From: Plenodomus lindquistii
Taxonomy: Eukaryota > Ascomycota > Dothideomycetes > Pleosporales > Leptosphaeriaceae
DNA length: 64,000 bases
Direction of reading: 5' to 3'
NCBI GenBank assembly: GCA_025504975.1
Contig: JANUWI010000015.1
Coordinates: forward strand, 1 to 64,000
Shown here: positions 17,851-32,835 of the stretch, one piece after another
How positions within the stretch are numbered: the stretch's first letter is position 1
How the letters are laid out: every line of letters starts with the position of its first letter
Made by a program: the position numbers and the translations under genes
The notes under the pieces: model-generated
The model's database searches: none
Seen by the model: the letters and a program-made list of their open reading frames with translations, nothing else
Told to the model about the DNA's origin: nothing

Positions 17851-18980
17851 TATTTACTTCTAACCTTTTTACTTTCTATTTTATCTTTCCTTTTTTTTCT
17901 CTTTTTTTTTCTACTCTACTTTTTCTAACCCTTTTTTATACCTCTTTTTAACTTTTTTTTATACCTTTTTTTTTATTTCTTTTTAATACCTTTCTTTCTA
18001 ACCTACTTTTATACTCTTTTCTTTAACCTTTTTTTATAACTCTTTTTCTACTTCTTTCTATTCTCTTATTTTCTTTTCTTTTATCTTCTATTTTTTCTCT
18101 TACTTTACTTACTACTATTTTTCTATTCTATTATTATCTCTTTTATACCTCTTTTAATCTTCTTATTTTCTTTATTTACTTTCTATTTATTAACTCCTTT
18201 TTACTTTACTTCTTTTTTTTCTTTTTTCTATAACTCTTATTATTTACCTTTATCTTTTCTTTCTCTTTATTTAATTTTATTCTTATCTTCCTTTTTTTAC
18301 TTCTTTTTTATATCTTTTTTTTACTTTAAATTTTTTTTAACTTTTATTTATACTATTCTTTTTTTATATACCCTTCTCTTTTTTTATTATTTCTAATTTT
18401 CTTATCTCTATTAACTTCTTTTTTTAATCTTCTTTTTTTTTAATTTTACTTTTTTTTTTCTATCTAACTTTTTTTTATTATTTTACTTACCTTATCTTTT
18501 ACTATACTATTTTTTTTACTTTTACTTTTTATTCTATACTAAACTCTTTAACTTTTTTAAACTTCTTTTTTATTTTTTTTTACTTATTTCTATTTTATAA
18601 ATACCTTTTACTTTTTATTTTCTATTTTTCTTTCTATTTTTTTTTATATACTTTCTATTAAATTTCTATTATTTTACTTATTACTCTTTTTTTTTATAAC
18701 TTCTTTTACTATCCTTTTTACTCTACTTTTTACTTAATATTCTTTTATTTTAACTTCTTACTACTTTTCTCTTATTAATTCTATTTTTTAAATCTTTTTT
18801 TAATAACTACTTTTACTTCTTTAACTCTACTTAACTCTTTTATATTTCTTTTTTTCTTTTTATTCTCTTTTCTATTTTTATACTATAATCTTTATCTTTT
18901 TCTTTACTTTCTAACTTATTCTTTTAATTCTATTCTATATATATTCTTTTTATTACCTTTTAAATATTTTTATTATTTCT
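17830..18980. other. Pyrimidine-rich tract
   Basis: More than 1.1 kb in which the + strand is almost all T and C with scattered A and hardly any G. A strand bias of this size is not explained by RIP alone, which acts on both strands. No ORF, no clear period. Confidence 0.7.
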
Positions 18981-19007
18981 TTTTTATAATACCTAAGCGC
19001 TTTTAAT

Positions 19008-19039
<32 letters not shown>

Positions 19040-19540
19040 TACCTAAGCGCTTTGCCTAGCTTACTTTTTTTTATATTTTCTTTCTACCCCCCTATTTTTT
19101 ATAACACCTAAGCGCTTCCCCTTTTTTTTCCTTTTTTTTTCTTTTTTTTTTTTTTTTATTTTATAACACCTAAGCGCTTCGCCTAGCTTGCTTTCCTTTA
19201 TTTTCTTTTTTTTTTTTTTTTTTTTTTTTTTCCTTTTTTTATAACACCTAAGCGCTTTAGCTAGCTTACTTTTCTTTACTTTATTTTTCTACTCTCTAGT
19301 TTTTATAACACCTAAGCGCTTTGCCCGGCTTGCTCTTTTTTATTTCCTTCTTTTTTTTCTTTTTTTTTTTTTTCTTTTTCTTTTTTTATAACACCTAAGT
19401 GCTTTGCCTAGCTTACTCTTTTTTATTTCTCTTTTTTACTCTCTAGTTTTTATAACACCTAAGCGCTTTACCTAGTTTACTTTTCTTTATTTTCTTTTTT
19501 TACCTTTCTATTTTTATAATATTTAAGCGCTTAGCTTTTA
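18981..19540. repeat. Nine-copy minisatellite built on TATAACACCTAAGCGCTT
   Basis: The motif, often continued as TGCCTAGCTTGCTT, starts near 18985, 19035, 19099, 19162, 19240, 19304, 19388, 19450 and 19515, separated by T/C-rich spacers of 20-60 bp. AAGCGCTT is a palindrome. Most copies keep an ACACC (CpA) that RIP would be expected to remove in this neighbourhood. Confidence 0.75.
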
Positions 19541-22500
19541 GCCTATTACTCTTTTTCTATACTTTCCCTTTTTTTTTTACTTTAATTTACTTTTCTTTTC
19601 TTCTCTATTATAGTTTTGCGCTAGTTACCTCTATACTAAATATACTTCTATTCTTCTATTTATCTACTTTTAGTACTAGCTTTATTACTATTACTATTAT
19701 ATTTATAAATATTTATTTTTATACCTTTTTTCTATATCTTTTACCTAACTACTCTATATACGTATTATTATTTATCTTTTTAAATTCTAAGTTTTCTATA
19801 GTTCTAATTCTTTATTTTATTAGCTTTACTATATATACTAGTAGTACTACTATATTTAGCTACTAATACTACTTCTCTATACTTTTTTCTATTATATAGT
19901 ACTTTTAACTAACCTAGCACTACTAATAGTTATCTTTTACTATCTAATCTATAATTTTCTATTTAAACGTATTAGCTTTTACTCTAGACACCTACTTTTA
20001 TACTATATAATTTAGTATCTAGTACGTTTTCTACTACTTCTTTTTCTATATTAGAAACTTCTATCTAATTAGCTAGTATAGTGTACACTTATTCTATAGC
20101 TTAGTAAACTTTTTTTTTATACTAGTCTATTCCTGCGCCTATTTTTTATACTTTTATAACTATACTTTTTTTTTATCTTTATATTAATTATACTCTACTA
20201 CTTTAATATCTCTATACTATACTAGCTTACTATCTAAATACCTATTTATTAATTTTTATTAGTATTTACTATCTATTAAAAACATACCTATTGCCTACAC
20301 GTCTAGATCCTTACTTTTTTACTTTATTATCTACTCTACTTCTCTATACTCTACTACTATAATTAAATTTACTTTTTTACTAGTCTATTTTCCCTGCCTA
20401 CTTTTCTACGCGTAGTTTATTATACTCTATAGTATACTAATATATATAATATATACAATTCTAGAAAAGTTAACCTCTATACCTAACGCTAATGTAGCTA
20501 TAATTAGCTTTCTATTTATAAGCTAATTCTTTAGCTACTCTTTATAGTTTATATTACTAGTATAATAGTACCTATACTTTATTACTTTAGCTATATTTTT
20601 ATACTACTACTTACTATAGTAGTATACTACTTTTTTTTTACTTTATTTAACTAGTACTACCTACTATTATTAGTATATTATTACTACTATTTTCTATACC
20701 TACCTACGTTTACACTATAATATATAGTATTATATATTTAGTTATACTATGTTTATTTAGATATATATTATATATAGAAGTAGTATATTTATTACTAGTT
20801 TACTTTTCTTTACTAGTAGAAGCGTAGTAGTAAATAGTACTATTAGATATAGTAGTAGCTAGAGATTTTTTAATAGTACTAGCTTTAGTTACTAGTTACT
20901 TAATATAATAATAAAATAATACTTATCTACTATAACTTACTATAGTAGCCTTTTACTACTAAGTATATTTATATATCTAATAAAGTTACTATTACTAGTT
21001 ATATTCTCTATAGTATCTACATTTACTACTACTATAGCTGCTAGGCTACTTTTACTATACTTTTACTCTATATAGTTAATACTATATTACTATAAATAGT
21101 TAATAAAATTTTTAATTAGCGCCTAGTATAGTACTATAATAACTATTACGCTAGTATTATCTAAATAAATAGGTACGCTAAATAATAAGCTTTTACCTCT
21201 ACTAGTAGAGAGTATAACTACTAGTAGTATCTATTTATCTACTACAGCGTATAGTACCTACTTTTACTTAGCTAATTAAAATCTAATATTCTTTTAACTA
21301 AGTACCTACTATATTATTTTATAGATAGCTTTTTTTTTTTTATAGTTATATTAAACTTCTCTCTATTATAGTACAAGATTTTTATTATACTCTCTATTCT
21401 TTTCTTTACGCTTTTATTACTTCTACTATTAACCTAGAACTATACTTACTACCTATGTTTTCTACTATACTTTTTATTTACTATCTAGCTTTAAAAAGTA
21501 GTACTATATATTACTAAGTAGTTAAAACACTTTAATAGACTATACGCTAAAATACTTTATAATATCTATTAATATACTATAGTTACCTACCTCTATTATA
21601 GTTATTTTTATATTCTATAATTTAATAATATTTTTACTTTTTTTATCTACCTTTACTTTATCTACTTTACTAATTTTATTTTAATAGCTTTTACTAAATA
21701 ATTTATCTATAACTACTTAACTAATACTAACTACTATATACTAGTAGCCTAGCGTATATAGTTTAATACTAAGCCTTTTTTCTATTTTTTATTTTAATAC
21801 CTATATAAATTAATTTATTTTTTATAAACTCTATTTATTTATCTATATATAATTATTAAAGCTGCTGCTAAGCATCTATACTATAAAATACTTCTAAAAT
21901 AGCTATAAGTATACTAAGTATAGTACTATTATCTACTCTAGCTATAGTAGTAAAAAGCGCGGTACTACTTTAAACTTATTCTACTATAACTATAATTTAT
22001 AATAGTAAATAACTATTATAACCTATTTATTTATAATAAAAATATTTTAGTTCTATAATAGCCTATTTTAATACTATATTATTATAATCTCTAACTTTTT
22101 ACCTAGCTATCTAGACGTTATATACACGTAGACTAAAAGTAGTAATAAAAAGTAGTTTATAGTACGTAAGTATTACTTAACCTATTTTATACTTTATTTT
22201 TTTTTATTTAACTATAGCCTACGGCTCTACTCTATTTACTTAGCCTAAAGTAATATCTACTCTAGCTTATTTTAAAAACTATTATTATAGTACTATATAA
22301 AAAATACGCTTTACTATTTAAATATAACGTTATTAATAAGCTATCTAAACTAGACGCTAAATTGCTTTTTTATTTTTATAATCTAGAATAGCTTTTTTTA
22401 TAGTATTTACTCTACTTCTACTACTATATTCTATACTATTTTATAGAAATAACTAATATAAATAGGCTAGCTATATAAATAGAAAATAGTTTTATTTTTA

Positions 22501-25500
22501 AACTAGTACGCGTTACCTATATTACCTACTACTAGCGTAATAAATTTACTATATACTAGTAAACTAAACGCCTTGCTTATAAAGCTATATAAACTATTAA
22601 ATAGATACTTTTCTCTATACTATAAAAAGCGTTTATAGTTTTTATTAGTTTATTTATTATAGTACGTAGATAGAAGTAGTTTTTTAATACTAAGCACGCG
22701 TATATAGTATACTACGCTAGTAAATATATATAAATAGTTCTTTATAGTCTATAAATAGTTTATTTTAGTATTAATACTAAATATAGTAATAAAGTAAATA
22801 AGCTTACTATTAAATAGCTAGTTCTCTATTAAAGTAAAAATAAATAATACTAGTACGCTTAGTAGCGCCTTTAATATAGCTTTATACTACGTGTTATTTT
22901 AGCTATTATTATCTAAATAGTTCTATAGCTTCTACACTAACGCCTTTTACTTTCTAGTCTAGTAGAAAAGCTTACGCGTATTTTTTATTTAATTAGCTTT
23001 TTTTTAGTAAGTAAATTAACGCTGCAGGCTAGTAATAGTTAAAAAACTATTAGACTTCTAACTATCTATATTATTTTTATCTATCTTTTTATTATCTATT
23101 TTACTACTAGTTTTAGTATCTATTTTTTATACTTTTTTATCTACTATAATATATAGTAAGTAGTAGATAAATTTTACTATATAGCTTATATAGCAGGCCT
23201 AGCTCTCTAGGTTTTATAGTTAAACTATAAGCTACTAGTTAATTTTTTATTATTTTATACTTTTAAACTACTACTTTATCTTGCGTACTAGTATAAATAG
23301 TTTTTAAACACTTTTTTTTACTAGCATCTCTATTAGCTTAGCTGCGCGCTGTAGCTTTACTTTACTTTAGTTAGATAACTAGATCTAGTAAGCAAGATAT
23401 ATTAGATTTCTATTAGTAAAATACTTTAGCTAGCCTGTCTATTTAAACTAGCCTATTCTATTTATTTTTGTAATTTTACCTACTATAACCTACACTTTTT
23501 TTTTTTCTATATACTTAGTCTGCCTCTACTCTACTAGCTATTTATAGATAATATTAGCTACTTTATAGAAACTAAATAGAGCATTATTATTATTAGGTAT
23601 CTAGATAATAAAGTAGCACTATAGTTTACTAGTATAGAAAAAAGTTTATACTTTAATCTATTTAAATAATAGATTTATATTACTTTTCTATACCTACTAG
23701 TACTTTTTTTTATAGTACTTTTATAGTATATCTTTACTAACTATAATAAAGCTAGCGCTATACCTATTATTATACTAATATTTAAACGCGTCTAGCAGCT
23801 ATTCTAGCGCTAGAATAAATAGGCTTAGTAGTATTAGTAATTTTATATTTTATACTACTACTATTTACTAGCGCTAGTAATATTTAATAACTATTTATTT
23901 TTTTTTACTTACTATAGCAGCGTGCTATTTCTATAAATATATATCTATATTCTATATTTTTATACTATACTTTTTATAGATAAACACGCAGTACTAATCT
24001 AAATATAGAAGCTATTTAAGTATATTATCTAGCGTAATAATAATAGATTATAGTTAAATATATTACTATATAGTAGCTATAGTTAGTATTAATATTTATA
24101 ATATAGTAGGTAACTATATATAGTTCTAGTAAAGCTCTATTACTCTAACTCTAAACGCTTTATAAAAGCGTTATAGAAGTAAGTAAAGAATGTAGATAGA
24201 GTAAATAGATACTACTAAGTAATATTTATATATAAAATGTCTTTATTCTAGCACTAGTTACTAAATAGATTAGAAAATTAGAGTAAAATAGATTACTTTT
24301 TTTTTATAGCTTAATTTAGCTAGCCTATAGACGCGCTATATCTATTTTAGCCTAAATTTCTATAGATTAGGTCTAATCTATTACATCCTCTTAGCTAGGT
24401 AATATACTAATAGTAATACTAAATTTCTATCTTTTATTTACTATACTATAATGCTATAGATATTATAGGTATTCTATATATAGTTAAATAGTATAAAACT
24501 CTAAATATAAATCTAGAATTTTATAGAAGTAACTAACTACTTCTAAAATAGTATAGATTATCTAAGTATAGTGTATATAAATAGAGTGTATAACTAGCTA
24601 GAGAAGTAAAATATAGAATCTAATTAACTAGAGCTAAAAGTATAACATAAATAATTAACTAATCTATCTTTATAAGTTATATATAAAATAATATATTATA
24701 GAAGTACTAATATTAGCCTATATTATATAAAAGAATAGTATATAAATAAAGTACTAAGTGCTAATAATAGAGGTGTAAAAAGCGTTTTACTTATTAAATC
24801 TCTACTATTTTAATAGGTTATAGAATCTAGAGATACTGTATATATAGAAACTATAGTAGATAATCTATAGCTAGACTTAAAAAAATATATAATATAAAAT
24901 AAATAGATTAGGTAGGTAAAAGTAAAGAACTAAAATAATATAGTATAGGTAGAGGTAGTAAACAAAAGGTATAGAAGTAGAGAGTAATAGAAAAAAGTAA
25001 AAAAAAAAAGAATAATAGAGTAGATTTTATTATAATAAATATTAGAGCTAGTTATTTATTTTAGTATAGTGTAAAAGTAGTAAGTAGAGCCTAGATTACC
25101 TAGATAGAGTATAGTAATTTTCTAATATAGACTTGCTATTTTCTTTTTTACTAACTAAAAATAATAATTCTAAGTAATAAATTTTATTTAGTATATATTT
25201 AGATTAAAGTAAATAATAAAATATACTTAAATAGTATTTTAGTAGTATTAGTATTTTTAGTATACTACTAAAAACTATAAATAATTTTATTAAAAAACCC
25301 TTTTTATAAGTTTAAATAGAATAGTAAGCTATAATAGTAAAAAAAAATAATATAGATATATAAATAATAGCTTATAATATAAAGCTAGTATTTTAAGCTT
25401 ATATAAAAAAGTTAGAGCTATTTATAAAGTTTATATTTTTAAAAAAACTAGATTATTTAATTAGAATACATTTTTTAGTACTATTTAAAAAGTAAGTTTT

Positions 25501-25563
25501 TAATCTATTTATATTATATTATACTAATATTAATAGGCTTTTATTTAATAAAAGTAATAATAC
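19541..25563. other. RIP-degraded AT-rich DNA, no gene identified
   Basis: About 6 kb of RIP-type sequence with stops in all frames. Codon-like patterning and GC-containing words (GCGCTT, ACGCG) suggest dead transposon coding sequence, but I found no motif that identifies a family. Confidence 0.55.
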
Positions 25564-25568
25564 TATAG

Positions 25569-25752
25569 TATTATAGAAATAGGTACTTAGAAATAATTAG
25601 AAGATAAATTATTATATTACTAGCTAGAAAAAGATTATACTATATATATACTCTTACTACGTAGAATTATATAGGTAGAAGTAGAAGAGCTTTATAGAAG
25701 ATTCTAAAATTAGGTAGATATAGCGTTAGCTAAGTACTATATATATATAATA
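25569..25752 (-). repeat. 3' LTR (184 bp)
   Basis: Pairs with 32066-32249 over its whole length; differences are mostly C/T and G/A. Preceded on the + strand by TATAG. Confidence 0.8.
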
Positions 25753-28700
25753 CATTTTTTAGTTATAGTAAATTAAACTACTTAATATTAGTAGTATTAA
25801 GCTTTATAAAGCGTTTAAAGTAGCTATACTATAAAATCTAGTGTAACTAAAAGTTCTATTATATTACTTAGCGTACGTTAGAGGTAGTTAACCTAATACT
25901 AAGCCTAGTAAAATTAATTATTAGCTAAGCTTCTATTTTAATCTATATCTATTAATACTATAGCTTTTATTAGTATCTATATCTCTATATTTTTCTATAT
26001 AAAGCTTTTTTACGCTTATAGATCTTCTACTAACGCTATTTTAATATAGTTTAAAGCCTAGAAAGCTACCTACGCCTGCGTTACTACTATATACGTTTAG
26101 TACGCTATACTTTTACTTTTACTTTTACTTTTATTTACGCCTATATCTACTCTATATTTATATAGTTACCTGCGTAAAAAGCGCACCCCTTTACCTTTTC
26201 TATTTAAGTTTTTAAGTAGAGAGACCTCTAAAACTTCTTTTTTCTCTAGAGAGTTTTATATTTTTTCTAATCTTTTTACTTTTTTTACTCTGCGCTGCCC
26301 CCCCCCCTGCACTTCTAAAAAGAGAAAAAAGAAAAAAAAAAAAAAGGTAAAGCGTGCTACTACTACTACTACTACTACGCTAGCTAGTATATAGTTTTAT
26401 TATAGTAATTTTATAGAAAAGCGCGCTATTCTCTATTTAGGCTACGTACGCAGCGCTTTTATATAAAGTAATAGGTGCTACTAGAACTATAATAAAACCT
26501 ATAGTAAAAGCTACTAGCTCTATACCTCTAAGTATTTATACTAACCTATATAAATAGATAATTTTATTAGTTAAATAAGCTTTACTAATTCTAGTATAGC
26601 CCTGCTTTTGCTTTTTACTACTTCTAGGCGTTTATTACTTTTAAAGCTATAGAAGTAAGTAAAAATAAGTTTAAACGCTTTTACTATAAGCTCTATCTAC
26701 TTTTAAAGGTACTAAAAAAGAAAGAGGATAAGTTTTCTACTTTTAGTGTAGCCTCTACTACTAGCAAATAAGCTAGTTTTCTTTTATAACGTAAAAATAT
26801 TAAAAGGTTAATTAGTAAGCTTATTAATAAAGTAATAAAGTAGATCTAGCTTTTTCTTTAAACGCTGCTACTAGGCGTAGCCTATAAATTTTTTAAAAAT
26901 AGGCTTTAGCCTATATATTATATTATATAAATATAAATAGAGATTATTAAATAATTATTTATTTTACTCTAGTAATATTGTAATTTTAGCTTTTATATTT
27001 TATAGCTTTAAATAATCTTTAAAAGTATTAAAAAATTATTTAGAGAGATTTTTAGTAAGCCTATCTACTAGTATTTTATTTATAGAGAGGTAGCTAATTA
27101 TAAAGAATCTTTTTTTATATTTTTACCTAAGCTATATATTCTGTATATTAACGTGTTATAGCTTTATAGTAATACGTTCTCTTTTATTTATAATAAGCTA
27201 GATTATTTATTAATTATTATAGAAGATTTTATATAGCTTAGGTACAGGTACGTAGAGCTTCTAGAGAAATTTTTAAAGCTTTATTAACTTTTTAGTAACG
27301 TGCTTAAAAAATAGTAGCTTAGTTTTAGTTATTAATATTATAATAGTTATTTAATAAGCTACTTTTTATATAATTATTTTTCTATAGAGTATAATAATAT
27401 AGCCCTAGAATAAATATTATATTTTAATATTATTTATAAAAAAAGTATTATTATATATTATAAGCTTTAAGTTACTCTAGCTGTACTATATTATATAATA
27501 CTTTATTTAGTAAAGATATAGAATTGTCTAGTAAACAGCTTTAAAGTGCTATAAAGTAAAGTTAGTAAAATATTATAAAAGTTTAGAGGTAGTAAATGTA
27601 ATATCTAGGCGCACTATTATAGTAGTATATAGAATAGATCTAATTATCTTCTAATACTTTTTAATCTGCTATTTAGTAGCTTCTCTAGTACTTTTTTCTA
27701 GTTTAGAGCTTAGAAGCGGCGTGTTAGAAAAGTAGACAGAGTCTACTATACTAAACTTTTTTAAAATTTTATTAATATACTTATTATAGACAAGTAAAAT
27801 TATTTTTTTTACTTAATTTCTAATTATTTATATCTCTAGAAACTACTTAATTAATTTTTTATCCTCTATTTAATATTTATTTTTAAGAGTTATTACTACC
27901 TAGTAAGCTTATATAATATTACTTTAGTAATATATAATTAGAATATTATTAATATAAAAAAGTAAATAGATTTTCTAATTAGATGTATAGAAAAGATATA
28001 GTTTTTTTTTTAAAATAATTAAACTAAGCTGTTTAAAAGTTATAGAGAGCTTCTAGTACTATAAAAGTAGTAAGTTATAAAAGCTATATAAAGTTTAGAG
28101 TAGTAGTATATATTTATCTATAAGTTTATAGCTATCTAGTAGCTTATAAATAATATTATTTTAGTAATCTATAGAGGCATTTAGAAATACTCTAATAACG
28201 TTATACTAGTCTATTTTAAAGTTTTAGTAAACTATAATAGCTATAGCTAGCTAAAAGATATAAAACGCAAGCGTTACAGCGTATATTAAATAAAGTGTAT
28301 TAATAAACTAGAAATTACTTTATACTACTATCTAGGCTTTATACTTTAAAAAATATCTATTTTTATTAAGCTTATAAGTAAATACCTATTTAAAAAAAAG
28401 TAGCTGCTTTTAAACTGCAGAGCGCTCTATAATTTTCTAGGTGCTTTTAAAATAGAGCGTGTTAATCTTTTAGTTATAAACTTAGTAAAATAATAGTCTA
28501 AAAGAGTATATATAGAAATTTTTCTATTTAATAGAGAGTTTTAGAAGCTTATTTTAGTAGATTCTTCTAATTTTTAAATTTTAAAATCTAGTAGTTCTAT
28601 AAATAGCCGCTCTAATTACTACGTAAATAGTAGCGTGTTTTTAGTAAATATAAATAGAGGCTCTATTTAAAAAGTTCTAGAGAAGATTTTTTATATTAAT

Positions 28701-31700
28701 TCTATTTAAAAGATTATATATAAAATATGCTCTAGAAGCAGTATTACTTTTTAATACTAGAGTATTAGAATTCTCTCTATAGACTTTTCTACTTCTATAA
28801 ATAGGTAATCTATCTCTAGTTATTATAAAGTATAGAGAAAGTAGGCGTATTTATTATATAGCTATAGATACTATTTTAGGTAGTACTATAGAAGTAGTAG
28901 TTATTTAAAAAGTAGCTAGTTATTAAGCTTTAGGCGCTTTATAAAGCGCTTTGTTAATATTATAATAAAAATTTTCTAAAATTTTATTAATATTAGGTAG
29001 CGGGCCTGCTTTTATAGAATAAAGCTTATTCTATAGGCTACTACTATAATAGCTAGACCTAATAGAGTTAGGTATAGGCTCTAGAGTATATAAATTAGAA
29101 AAGCTATTTAAATCTATATTAATTTTTTATAACGCGCTAGCTAAGCGTGCTACTAATAGTAAAAAAGGCTTCTATAGTACTTAATAATTAGGTTAGCTAT
29201 CTAGATTATTAGCTACTACTATATTTTTTTTACTCTCTAGCTAATAAACTAGGTTTAACTTATATAGTACTATTTCTATATTATTAGACTTATTTATAGC
29301 CTTAAAAAGTTAATTAAGCTAATTAAAATTTTTAGGCTTATTCTCTTTTATTTCTAGTACTAATACTATTTATTATAGCTTTTCTATTACCTAAAAAGCT
29401 AGCTTTTTAGAGTTATAGAAAAGATTTTTATTAAAAGTAATATTACGTGTAGTAATAATAGAGTTAAGCTTAGAAATTTATATTTTATATATATTAGATA
29501 ATCTATATTCTACTAGATATCTAATATAGCCCTATAGAGTTACTTTAAAACTCTATTTATAACGCCTAGCTGCTCTATCTCTATTAAAAGAATAGACTCT
29601 GTAGCTATAGGCGTAAATACTACTCTAATCTAGCTATAGATTAGCTATCTAAAGCTTAATTTATACTAGTTAATACTATTTAAACTACCTCTAAAACTAT
29701 TAAAAGAGCGTTTTATTTAGAGACTATATATTTTAAGTTTAGAATAGGCTTATATTATATAGCTATATTACTACTTTAATAATATAAAGCTATAACTTTT
29801 TAGGCAGGTTAGTAGTAATTTTTATTTTAATTTACTTTATAATAATCTTTTTACTTACTTTTTCTAGCCTACTATTTAGCTTATAGGTGTAGAGAAGTAA
29901 ACTTTTACTTTTAATACCTATATTTTCTATCTATATTTTAAAATCTAATAATTTACGCTAGAGAAGCGTTACTATATTGTTATTTTATATAATAATATAG
30001 ATTTTAAGCTTATACTAGGTATAGATTATACTCTAGAATATTTTAAAAATACTAAAAAATTTTTTTACTTTTTTTTTTATAAGGCTATAGGTATAAAGCT
30101 TACTACTATAATTACTTTTAATAATAAGTATCTACTATTTTCTAGAGCTTCTCTATAGTATATTAAAAAGATTCTATAATACTTTTTAATATAGCTAAGC
30201 AGGCTATTTTTAAAGCCTTTATAAAATAATTTAGCTAGTGTAAGTTATAGCGTAGTATTTATACTTTTTCTATAAAATACTATTTATCTATACACCTCTA
30301 GTATACTTTATAAGTATTTAGAGCGCTTCTAGGCTAAAATAGCTAGATCTAGTATACTAAAGCTCTTTTAAATTAGAGTGTAAGTAGGTAGTAAAGGATT
30401 TTTTTATTAGAGCTAAAATTATACTTATAGCTAAAGAGTAGATAGTAATAGATTTATATTCTATAAAAGTTAAATTCTATTTATATATTAACTAGGCTAA
30501 TATAATACTCTTTTTATAACTACTATATTATAGTATTGCGTCTAGTCTAAAATACTATACTTTTTTACTTTAGAGTAGAGCTTCTAATATAATATTAATA
30601 TAGAACTTTTCTACTACTACTATATTAAATAGTACTAAATCCTCTATACACTCTCTGTGTATTTCTATAAAAATATTTTTTATTACTTAAGTGCCTGTTC
30701 TAGAGATCTAGAAAAACTAAGTTTCTATTTCTACTATAGAGATCTCTCTACTCTTTTTAAAAGTGCCTAGTTTAAAATAATTAACTAAATTAACTAAGTA
30801 GAGAGCGCCTCTGTTATCTAAAATTATACTTTTAAATAGTAGGTAAGTATTAAAATCTATAGTGCTATATACTTTATATATTATTATAGATCTACTTAGT
30901 TATAAATTAATAAAAGCAGCCTAAATTACTCTAGAGAAGCTTCTAGATTCTTTACTTTTAGCTTTTTTATTTTACTTATTAGTAGAGCTTTTAGCCTTTA
31001 CTACTTTTTTAAAAAATTTAAATTGTAGTTTATTAAAATAGGCTAATAGCTTTTTTTTTTTTATTTTTTATTTTATATAGTTTATTAGTAAGCGTAGCTT
31101 TTACTTAGTAGTAATTTTTTAGGCTCTATTTATAATCTCTATTACAGGGACACGTAGCTAATTCTAAAGCTTCTATTAAACTATTATCTATATTTATAGT
31201 AAAAAAGATTTTTTTTTCTCTATTTCTAGTGCGTAGTATATATTAGTAGAGTAATTTAGAGTAGATATAGCTAATCTATTTAAGCGTTAAAGTGCTAGTA
31301 GTACGCCCTAGTACTCTATTTTTAATAATTTTTTAGTATATAGATTTTACCTAGTTAGGTAAAAGCTTTAGCGTAAAAGTATTTAAATAGTTATAAATAG
31401 TAATCTATTTTTTTACTTTATTAAGCTTATACGCTCTAGCTTTTTTATAAAAAAGCGTCTATTTCTACTACTAGTAGCTTGCGTTATTAGTAGTATAGGC
31501 TTTCTATAAATAAGTTTAGTATTTAGTTTATACCTAGTTTTTTATACTATTTTTACCTAAAGCTAGTTTTTTTTTAAGTGCCTTTATAAAAGCCTATAGA
31601 GTAATAGTTTTAGTTATAATAATATTAAAAAAATATAGTTAAAAAAAATTAGACTTAACTATAATATTAATCTACTTCTATATAGCTTTAAACTTTTTAC

Positions 31701-32065
31701 TTTTAATAAACTACTAGCTTTTATAGATTTTATACTAGACTACTTTAATTTTAAATAGCTTAATATTATCTTTAGTTAGAAAATCTAGTTTATTAGGTTA
31801 GTTATTATAAAAAGTAGTAATAAACTTTTTATTAGAATTATAGTATTACTAGACGCTTTAATTTATAGTAAGTAGCTAGTACTATAGAAACTAGTTAGGC
31901 TAGTTAGCTAGACTATTAAAAAAATACGTAGTAGCTATTATAGTAGTAATTATTAAAATTAGAGTATTAGTAATAATTAGAGCGTCTAAGCACCTATTTT
32001 AAAGCGCTTCTATTAAAAAATAGAAGGATAAATTAAAAATAAAAAAGCGCTTCTAAGCTTATAAC

Positions 32066-32249
32066 TATTATAGAAATAGATACTTAGAAATAATTAAGAG
32101 ATAGATTATTATATTGCTAGCTAGAAAGAGATTATACTATATATATACCCTTACTACGTAGAATTACGTAGGTAGAAATAGAAAAGCTTTATAGAAAATT
32201 TTAAAATTAGGTAGATATAGCGTTAGCTAAGTACTATATACGTGTAATA
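32066..32249 (-). repeat. 5' LTR (184 bp)
   Basis: Same length as the partner LTR and followed on the + strand by TATAG. Confidence 0.8.
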
Positions 32250-32254
32250 TATAG

Positions 32255-32835
32255 TACTAGAGTTATAGTTAGTTATTATATATAAAAGTATTAATAAATA
32301 TATTATAAAAAAATAATAAATATAAAAAAAGGTTTAGTTTAAAAAAAGCTAAAAGCTTTTTTTATATAAAACTATTTCTATATAAATATTTTATAGTTAG
32401 TAAGCTTTATAATTTTTAATTTTAGTATAACTATTAGATTATAATTATATATTTAGTTTATATATACTTTAAACTAAAATAGTTTTATTTATTAATTTTA
32501 GTAGCTATTTAATATTATAGTTATATAACTAATATATATTCTACGTATTTAGTATTATACTTATTAGTAATAAACTTTTAAATACTAATATTTCTATAGA
32601 TTCTAAGTTTTTTATAAAACTTTAACCTAGGCGCTTAGGCTATATTTTTACTAATTATTAGCTATAATTAGGAATTCTATAGGTATTATACTATTTTAAA
32701 TTTCTAATCTAGCTTTTTAAAATAATTTACTTTTATAGTAATATCTCTATATTTAATAGTAGAATTCTAGTAAATACTTTAGCTACTTTTTAAAACTTTT
32801 TACTACTTATACTAGCTATATACGTACCTATTATC
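32255..32835. other. RIP-degraded AT-rich DNA
   Basis: No gene or recognisable element. The RIP signature fades between about 32,880 and 32,930, where normal composition begins. Confidence 0.5.

Larger units (their letters stand above)
25569..32249 (-). mobile_element. RIP-mutated LTR retrotransposon relic, probably Ty1/copia-like
   Basis: Two direct repeats of equal length (25569-25752 and 32066-32249, 184 bp each) are bounded outside by TATAG (25564-25568 and 32250-32254), a 5-bp target duplication. Read on the minus strand the LTR runs TATTAC...ATAATA, consistent with TGTTAC...ATAACA after RIP, and a purine-rich stretch precedes the 3' LTR. Around 27,945-27,956 the minus strand reads Tyr-Ile-Asn-Asn, which is Tyr-Val/Ile-Asp-Asp after RIP, placing reverse transcriptase about 65% along the element, as in copia. 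No ORF survives. The superfamily is less certain than the LTR structure. Confidence 0.75.
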
